Shown piece after piece: positions 57,329-64,000 of a DNA stretch of 64,000 nucleotides. Numbering within the stretch: the first letter of the stretch is position 1; each line of letters opens with the position of its first letter. Both the position numbers and the translations under genes were made by a program. The DNA comes from Chrysomallon squamiferum (lineage: Eukaryota; Mollusca; Gastropoda; Neomphalida; Peltospiridae). The stretch is from assembly GCA_012295275.1 (NCBI GenBank), contig CM022670.1, positions 13,959,373-14,023,372 on the forward strand. The letters run 5' to 3'. Below the pieces are notes generated by a model. It ran no database searches and had not been told where the DNA came from. It saw only the letters and a list, made by a program, of their open reading frames with translations.

Positions 57329-58746
57329 TACACTTTTTGTCTACATCTTCTGATAATATTTGTTTACACTGTTCGCGGTAGCAAACTATTCACAGACTAG
57401 GCCAGTAGATAACTCAAGAGCCATAAGAAAGGTGTTACGAGGCAGAGTTTTATTAGTTAGAATAAAATTTTATGGTGGTTTAATGGAAGCGTTATATTGC
57501 TTTAAGAATAATTTCATGGCCTCTTGAAGATAATAAAAGAAGAAGAAGGAAAAGAAAAAAATATTAGCAAGAATGAAACAGAGTGAAAAAAATAAGCAGG
57601 GAAAAAAGATGGTTATAGATTCTGATTACCGCATTATTATTAAAAAAATCCCAGCTGTTTCAATGGTTCTAATACGTAATTTATTTCCCATGAACCTGAC
57701 TGTTCCTTATTAACATGCCAAGCAAAAGATGTCTTGAAAATCAATTAGTTACAACCCTATTAGAACGACGGAAACTGAAACAACTTTAACTTGAGTTCTT
57801 TAAAAAAGTAACAAATTAAGAAAATTTCTTTTTTTCATGAACTAATTATGATTATCCAATTTCTTTTCCTTAGAGATAAGCCTGTAACTAGAAACTCCAC
57901 ACTGGATGGGCATATTTTTGAAGCTGCCATGAAAAATTAAAAATTAAAATTAAAAATCTTTTTAAAAGATTCTTTAATTAATATCTACATGATGGTTTTT
58001 GGTGGTAAGTGAAAAAGATCAAAGAAGACCGCAAATAAGAGAAAATGATAACAAATCTGTGTTTTATTGGTATCTCACAGAGCTAAATGTAAACAATAAC
58101 AGTAATAGAACATAAATTATTATTATCATCATCATCATCATCATCATCATCATTATAATTATTATTATAGATGATGATGACTGTAATATTTATGCCAATA
58201 ATAATATCAGTAGCAGTAATAGTAACAGGTGAAATAGTAATAGTAATAGCAGTAGTAGTAGTAGAAGTAGCAGTAGGCGCAGCAGCAGCAGTAGTAGTAA
58301 TGATAATAGTAGTAGTGACCGCAGTAATGGTTGTTGTTGTAGTGATAACAATGACAGTAGTAGTATCAGGAGTAGTATCAGTAGCAATAATATCAGATCA
58401 AACACTTTTGAACATAACGGGACAGTGGCTAAGAAAGAAGTAACTAGCTCTCGGTAGCTTGTTTACCAGGCTGTCAGCGCGGGATTCCTGATGCTACCAA
58501 TTAGCGCAACTGAAGTGCACGCGCTGCTGCCTAGATGTAGGCAGTCACGTGACCAGCAGTCAAAGAATTGGCAGGAATTCTTGGAATTCCAAATGGTGCG
58601 TTTATTCTTGTGGTTTTGGCCTAGTGACCTGGGCAATTTTTGACAGGCGCTTTTTACTCACTTTCCATGACAGCAAGAAAAGAGCTCTTTCATAAGTTAC
58701 TAAATTTAGTTCGTACGTTATAAAAAGCTTTCAAGAGTTATCTTTG

Positions 58747-58851
58747 TTCTGTGTTATGTTCTCTTCTTTATACAAAGAACAGTAACGCAGAATGGTTAAT
58801 AACTGTTCTCTTCATTATACAAAGAACACTAACACAGAATCGTTTATAACT
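58747..58851. repeat. Tandem 47-bp duplication forming hairpins
   Basis: Units at 58758-58804 and 58805-58851 are near identical (GTTCTCTTC.TTATACAAAGAAC then AACxCAGAAT.GTT.ATAACT). Within the first, TTCTGTGTTATGTTCT (58747-58762) pairs with AGAACAGTAACGCAGAA (58776-58792), one indel apart, around a 13-base loop. The right arm of the second copy (58823-58839) pairs as well with the same left arm. It could be a small palindromic element or a hairpin RNA source, though no transcription signal is seen. Confidence 0.75.
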
Positions 58852-59352
58852 TGCAAAGATTTCTTTTTTCGATTAGTTAACGAAGGGATGCACAAAACTC
58901 GGTATTATATACTATCGTTATTTGAAGAAGTTACGATAAAAATGTACATAATTATTTTATACTGTAAATACATTAATATTTTTGGATTTTTATAGTTGTA
59001 TGATTAAACCCACATGCACCCACATTTAGTTAGTATTATAATATTAGACAATTTAGTAATTTAGCAGTATAGTAATCTGATACAGCGCATTAGATTATGG
59101 GATTTTGAACGTTACTATAACATGGATTTAAAGAAAAACACAACTTTTAAAATTTGATTCGTGAATCTTTGAACTATAATGCTGTTGGCATATTAAACAG
59201 GATAATGTATTAATTAGATATATATGTGCATCCGAAACTGAATTGAAAAATAACAGCAAAACTTCCAAAAATTACATAAAGTAACAAAACGAAGCTATAG
59301 AAAAAAGATATGTGATGAAACGAAAAAAGAGAAAGAGTGAAAGAAATATGAA

Positions 59353-59485
59353 GAATAAATGAAACTATGATAAAGAAAAATAAAGAATAAATGAAACAAT
59401 GACAAACAGAAATAAGGAATAAATGAAACAATGACAAAGAGAAAGAAGGAATAAATGAAACAGTAATAAAGAATAAATGAAACTG
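59353..59485. repeat. Minisatellite, 32-bp unit
   Basis: GAATAAATGAAAC recurs at 59353, 59385, 59417, 59449 and 59471. The first four are at exact 32-bp spacing and the last at 22. Units differ mainly in the A/G-rich spacer. Confidence 0.9.
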
Positions 59486-59647
59486 ATAGAAAAATAAAGA
59501 AATAAAAAATTATATTATAATGAAACTGTACTGAAAACTAGGCAAATCAATATTTAAGAAAAGAATGTTAGTTAGACATGAATCGAAACGAGTCATTTCA
59601 TGTAGTGATATATTTTTATTTTATATACACGTAACGACATGTTCTGT

Positions 59648-59743
59648 CTGCCTGTCTGTACTTTTGTCTCTCTGCCTGTTTGTACTTCTGTCTGTCTGCC
59701 TGTCTATACTTTTGTCTGTCTGCCTGTCTGTACTTCTGTCTGT
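59648..59743. repeat. Minisatellite, 24-bp unit
   Basis: CTGCCTGTYTRTACTT repeats start at 59648, 59672, 59696 and 59720. The 24-bp period is a multiple of three, so the frame through it repeats eight residues. It is flanked by no gene signal. Confidence 0.9.
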
Positions 59744-60394
59744 CTTCTAGGGTCTGTATCTTTTAGACTGTTGTTAGTATTTTATCAGTTTTTAAGTTTT
59801 CAGTTTAATGGAATTGAAAACAAAAACAAAGTTACCCGTTTAAAACAAATTTTAGTAAATAATTATTGACTACTTTTCAGCTACAGTAAACGAAGTTAAT
59901 CGAATTTTCAATTTCTGTTCGTGCCACTCCCTTGTCTTTCTTTCTTCTTAGCATATTTATCAATGGCATATTAGAATATGTAATATAATAATTTATAATT
60001 CAAATACCAAACACTTAACATTAATAAGAATAATTATCTAATTTCGTTTTTTCTCTTGCGTTCAATATCTGTTTCTTTGCTGAACACAATATATTTTTTT
60101 AATTATTTTTTTTATTACACATTAATTTTTTAATTCATTCATTATTTCATTCGTTCTTCGTTCCTTTCTCTTGCACTGACTTCATTATGCATAATTTTAT
60201 TTAACTTTCTTTTCACTCAACTATTCACATCATTTTATTTTCAGAATTTTCACCTGCTTTTGTTCAACAGTCTGTTCATTTATTTGACTGGTTGTTTTTT
60301 GTTGCTTTTTGGGGATATGTTTATTATTTTATTCCGTCGAGCATAATCAAAGACGTACATATCTACTACACATGCATGCGGCTACTATTTGTAG

Positions 60395-60574
60395 AAAATT
60401 CGACTTATCAATAACTTCCATCAAACAAACCCGGAGCACCGGCTCTCGAACTCGGAAGTCAAGAGGAAACCGTAGAGTTCCAAGCATAACAGTCGACAAG
60501 AAAATATTATTGGTATCAAAAGCGATCACGAAGATGCGTAAGAAGCCGAGCCGAGGTGTGAAATTTGAGAAAAG
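60395..60574 (+). CDS. Candidate internal exon A (basic protein segment)
   Basis: An acceptor-like CTACTATTTGTAG precedes 60395, and the segment ends at AAAAG|GTAAAC. It is 180 nt with phase 2 at both borders, and translates to a strongly basic, disordered segment: KFDLSITSIKQTRSTGSRTR, KSRGNRRVPSITVDKKILLV, then SKAITKMRKKPSRGVKFEK. It is GC-richer than its surroundings and contains several CpGs. The frame also continues upstream of the acceptor, and the opposite strand is open too, so the evidence is moderate. No family recognised. It joins in phase with the next candidate at 60951. Confidence 0.3.
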
Positions 60575-60950
60575 GTAAACAGCACAGCGACTCGTATACA
60601 GCGGACCAAGTGTAAACAGTGTAGTAGAGACGCGCATTTCCCCACGTGCTCTCGCGCCTGGTCGCGCAACAGGTACCCTATAACGTGCATGGATGTACCT
60701 GTGGTATGCACTATGCAACTAACACTTACTTAATCGTCCGTAAATAACTGGTTTCAAACACGAGCAAAAAGTGTGTTGCCTGTTGATAATTTATATTTAT
60801 GATTGTAAGAGAATAGAAAATAGTTATAATAAATAGAATAAAATTTAGCACCTTTTATTAGGAATAAAATTAAATTTAGTACTTTTAGTAACAGTAAAAT
60901 TCAATATATATATATATATATACATTTATTTATACTTACTTCCTTCAAAG

Positions 60951-61025
60951 CAAGTCTTCACAACGCCCATTTAAAGTTGTGACAGCGGACTTGTACCCAT
61001 CGGACAGCACGCGACAGCAGATCAG
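60951..61025 (+). CDS. Candidate internal exon B
   Basis: A pyrimidine-rich TATACTTACTTCCTTCAAAG acceptor precedes 60951, and the segment ends at ATCAG|GTAAAT. It is 75 nt, phase 2 at both ends. Entering with AG from the preceding candidate gives SKSSQRPFKVVTADLYPSDS and then TRQQI. Phase and length (both multiples of three) fit exon A, but both signals are only fair and there is no homology evidence. Confidence 0.25.
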
Positions 61026-61455
61026 GTAAATCCCAGGAAACATTCTCTGCAAATGGGTCAGCGCGCACCACCGGTACCCCATGTACCCTTTTCCTAAAAA
61101 AATCCACTAGGCAAATTCCAAGCAAAGAGTTGTGTATCCAAGCTGCAAGAACGTTTGAAAAAATTCCTAACGCATTTTCAAGGTAGCTTCCCCCTTTTTC
61201 TTTTTTTATTCACCCCTGCATATTCTTTTTCTTAAATTATCTTCCTGTGGAATGATGCTTCCAAGCAGTGAACAGAACGGAAATTATTTTCGTTGAATAA
61301 AAGTACAGTTACAGCACGACAGCAACCAGAGAATATTTCAGGTGGGAGACGACAAACGATGTCGAAATATTTCGTATCGAAGCACCTGCAGATATACATA
61401 ACAAACCGCCATAGTTCACAGGCAGGCTGGTTCTTTCTACGTCATGCACAGTACA

Positions 61456-61462
61456 TATAAGG
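61456..61462 (+). promoter_or_regulatory. Possible TATA box
   Basis: TATAAGG preceded by ACA, about 30 bp before GGCATCTGG and about 135 bp before the ATG at 61591. It would place transcription start near 61486 with an untranslated leader of about 105 nt. No CCAAT or CRE is close. In AT-rich DNA a chance match is likely enough to keep confidence low. Confidence 0.3.
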
Positions 61463-61590
61463 TTGGGCTACGTTAGTGGCATCTGGCAACAGAAGATACC
61501 TGAAACCGACAGGGGCAAACTCTGGAATAGATAGGATTTCACGGATTGCAGAAGACGTCTGCTCGAACGAAGGGACGCAACTCTATTAAG

Positions 61591-61598
61591 ATGAAAGC
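61591..61598 (+). CDS. Possible minimal start exon (Met-Lys-Ala) or end of a longer exon
   Basis: ATTAAGATGAAAGC is followed by a strong GTAAGT donor, phase 2. One reading is a leader exon of a secreted protein that starts Met-Lys-Ala, below the TATA-like box. The other is the 3' end of an internal exon, since the same frame is open back to about 61533 (KTSARTKGRNSIKMK), is basic like exon A, and shares its phase 2. The donor is the best-supported element. The next exon is not identified: the best acceptor downstream (TTTCTCCGTATTTCAG at about 62869) leads to only 17 codons before a stop. Confidence 0.3.
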
Positions 61599-63031
61599 GT
61601 AAGTTATTCGCTTGCGCAATTACTTGGCAATCAGTAGGCCTGTTCTTATCGCGGACGTAAATGTCTGCAACGACTTTTCGTAACCTCAGTTTAAATGTTA
61701 AGCATTTAAGAACGAGATAATTCAGAGTGAAACTGATAGGAAAGTGTTTAATTTTCTTTATTGAAAAGATGTTAAAATGTGAGTGTGCGAACAGAAATTA
61801 AACTTTCGTTCTTACGAATGATAAACATGCCTACACATATATATTATATTATGGTACTGGTAATTAGTCTTTGCTAGAAATTAAATGTGATAATATTAGA
61901 TTTAAACAATGTAGAAAACCTGCTGAATGTATCAGGTTACCCAACTGGTCAGATCCATTTTCAAAATCAAACCGTTTATCCTAGTTTTTTTTTTTTTTAA
62001 TTATTGTAATTATTGTAATTATTATTATTTTATCCTTATTTTATTAAATTATTATTATTATTATTGTTATTTATTTGTTTGTTTATTTATTTATATTATT
62101 TTTATGTTTTGTTGGTGTGTGGGTGAGTTTTATCATGTTAAATATTATGTATACATTTCCCCATCACTGTTTTTTTAACGTCTGTAAACCGATAATTGAT
62201 CGGCTGTAAGAAATAAATTTTACATGAAAATCCAGTTTGCTTCCCTATATTGGGTTGACAAAGTTAACAAAATTATTTAACTTTTAAGTTCACACTGTAG
62301 ACAGCATTTGACATTAATGTTGTCTGTTTGTTGATCTTCAACTTTTAGCTGCTTAAAGTTAACAACTGTGATAAATTAAATAAATAAATAAATACGATTT
62401 TTAAAATGAATGTGGTAATGAAAAAATTAAAATACATTTTATTTTTCAAAAAGTTTACTGAAAAACTTTATAGGTCTGTGACCAAAAAAGTCGTGCAGCA
62501 TTATTTTGGGGACTTCGTACTTATCAAAGTAGAATATATTCTCTTCTGACCGGAACCAAATTATACATAAAAACGTCCATTCATTTTAAATAAATCAGTT
62601 TCTTTACAGATGATGAAACACTTTTATTTATTTATTTTTGTTCAGTCTTGAATCTGTTAGCAAGTGCATAAAATAAATCAGGAAAAGTGTTTGAACAAAT
62701 CTTTATTCTTGAAAATCGTTGTAGTACTAAAAGCCATGGCAATGGATATGACTTTGTAACTGACGCACTGGATTTAATATATATCATTTTTTTTCTCTCT
62801 CTCTCTCTCGTTCTTTCTTCATTTTTTTTTTTTTTTTTTCTTTCCACACTGTATTTCTCCGTATTTCAGCTGTAACGACCAGATTTACATAAGTTGTCTC
62901 TATTTCGGCTCATTTGTCCATTAGAAACATTGTCTTTGAGATGCCCAGATTCAGCACATTTAGACTCTCACGATCTCTGGTGGATGACGAGAATGTCCAG
63001 AGAGAGATGGTAAACGGAAGGCGCGCGCGCT
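61599..63031. other. AT-rich non-coding tract
   Basis: Holds T/A-rich arrays at 61984-62100, (AAAT)n at 62377-62391, (TC)n plus a T20 run at 62794-62840, and a good acceptor at about 62869 with little coding beyond it. No gene is called. Confidence 0.5.
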
Positions 63032-63410
63032 CACACACACACACACACACACAGGTACACACACACATGTATGCATGCATGTACGTATGTATGTGTTTAT
63101 AAATATGTGTCACGTATCTATGTATGTAAACACGCATATGTTCGTATGCTTGCGTACCTTTTTGTATAATTATGTGTGTGTGTGTATATATGTATATATA
63201 TATTCACATAAATATAAAAGCACGCACGCATACGTACATTTCTAAATATATTTACACACACACACATATACATACATATACATATACATATACATATACA
63301 CACACACACATACACGTCATACACACAGACAGACACACAGGCAGACACACATATACATAGATAGACACTTACAGAAACGAAAGCAGACATTCATACATAT
63401 ACATATATAC
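63032..63410. repeat. CA/TG/TATG-rich simple-sequence region
   Basis: A mosaic of (AC)n (63032-63052), GCATG/GTATG words, (TG)n(TA)n and (ACATAT)n over about 380 bp. It begins with a short GCGCGCGC alternating purine-pyrimidine run at 63022-63030. Confidence 0.9.
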
Positions 63411-64000
63411 ACAGAAGCATACACACCTATGTGTGGATACGTTTTTATATATGTATGTACGTGTGTTTTTAATGTATGCATGTATGGGTTTACGAAATCG
63501 AGACAGACTGCTAAGTAGGTTGTTCAGCGTGGTTCTGTCGTAGATCCTGTCTTGGTTGTTATGGCGGATGGATCCAAAATAGGTGTTTCAGTAGGTTATG
63601 CTTCCCCTTCCTTACTCGTTTCCGCATTTCGGGTTCTCTCGTAGATAAGCGAATAGGTCTATTCCTCCAATGTAGCTTGTCCATTATTTTCGTTCTGTGT
63701 GAATACACCTTTAGAAAGTTAAGGTTCTTTTTTAAATGATATTGTTTCTGTGACAGTTTCAGTAAAAGTTTACGGAAATAATCGAATTTGCACAATGTTT
63801 TAATAGTTCCTTTTTGAAGCAATATGTACCGATTTCTTGATTCGTTCAACAGACAGAGTTGTCTCTTTAGTGTCCATGTGTTAATCTTTAACACTACAGA
63901 TATATTAGTCAGAACTTCAACTGCAGGGGTACATTTACACCTCGGCGTTTAGAAATCACATGTTGTTGTCAAGCTAATTATTCCAAGGAAACGACGTCAC
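63411..64000. other. Terminal tract, no secure gene
   Basis: A minus-strand frame open from 63894 to 63559 has protein-like, strongly basic content near its end (KLHWRNRPIRLSTREPEMRK) but starts with GTG, so it would have to be an exon. An acceptor-like TATATCTGTAG lies just before it. A GACGTCAC half-CRE lies at the very end of the window. I leave this undecided. Confidence 0.4.

Larger units (their letters stand above)
54943..58746. other. Repeat-containing non-coding tract
   Basis: Apart from two weak frames listed separately, it holds (ATT)n/(AGT)n at 55695-55758, (AAT)n at 55761-55808 and 55980-56041, A18 at 55929-55946, a TTG/ATT triplet patch at 56470-56560, (ATC)n at 58121-58152, and a degenerate AGT/GTA triplet region at 58195-58390. 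The TAA/TTG-type arrays account for most open frames here. Near 58450-58620 the sequence is GC-richer but has no clear exon. Confidence 0.55.

Noticed and set aside
58171-58443. 90-codon + frame of Val/Ile/Ala
   Set aside because: Produced by a degenerate AGT/GTA triplet repeat.
60347-60718. 123-codon minus-strand frame opposite candidate exon A
   Set aside because: It starts with TTG and has no splice or promoter support; it is probably the shadow of the + strand segment.
63559-63894. Basic 111-codon minus-strand frame
   Set aside because: GTG start and only a weak acceptor; it could be an exon or retroelement piece, but I cannot support either.

Overview
This window looks like animal nuclear DNA, probably lophotrochozoan and most plausibly molluscan. 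It is AT-rich, very gene-sparse and crowded with long simple repeats: (GA/CT)n, (ATT)n, (TG/CA)n, (ATCT)n and long A/T homopolymers. Coding sequence occurs as short exons with GT/AG borders separated by kilobases of non-coding DNA, and several of the exons have symmetric phases. I see no operons, bacterial genes, rRNA, intact tRNA or CRISPR array. The mollusc assignment is inference from repeat texture and gene architecture; I recognise no species-diagnostic gene.

The best-supported coding features are two. (1) A 38-residue calcium-binding-type EGF-like exon at 18775-18888 (+) with phase 1-1 borders, followed by a phase-compatible candidate terminal exon at 19546-19877 and an AATAAA at 20036. 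It looks like the 3' end of an EGF-repeat gene. (2) A long first coding exon at 36892-35417 (-). It encodes 492 residues of mostly disordered protein, ends in a strong AG|GTAAGT donor, and sits below a GC-rich promoter-like region at 37090-37260 with a CCAAT box and CRE-like sites. The rest of that gene runs towards lower coordinates, but I could not find its next exon.

Weaker single-exon candidates were found by combining splice sites, start context and protein character. They are two signal-peptide-like first exons (8171-8251 + and 10396-10298 -), a short first exon below a perfect CRE (24789-24831 +), and a terminal exon with one membrane span and a basic tail (48954-49179 +). A group of exon-like segments at 60.4-61.6 kb (+) also keeps the same splice phase. 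These are hypotheses that need RNA evidence.

Layout: 0-18 kb is repeats and non-coding DNA with two possible first exons; 18.6-20.1 kb is the EGF gene end, lying between two (GA)n blocks of more than 100 bp; 20-25.6 kb holds minor candidates; 25.6-35 kb is mostly intronic or intergenic with CRE-bearing GC-richer islands at 30.3 and 31.5-32.1 kb; 35.4-37.3 kb is the large exon and promoter; 38.8 kb is a tRNA-derived SINE-like remnant; 39-48 kb is dense in repeats; 47.4 and 51.0 kb carry two related decayed hAT-like transposase fragments and 51.3 kb a LINE-like fragment; 52-60 kb is non-coding with a hairpin duplication and two minisatellites; 60.4-61.6 kb is the last exon cluster. I found no convincing undescribed multi-gene system. 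The most interesting points are the unusual 492-residue exon and the GA-flanked EGF exon.
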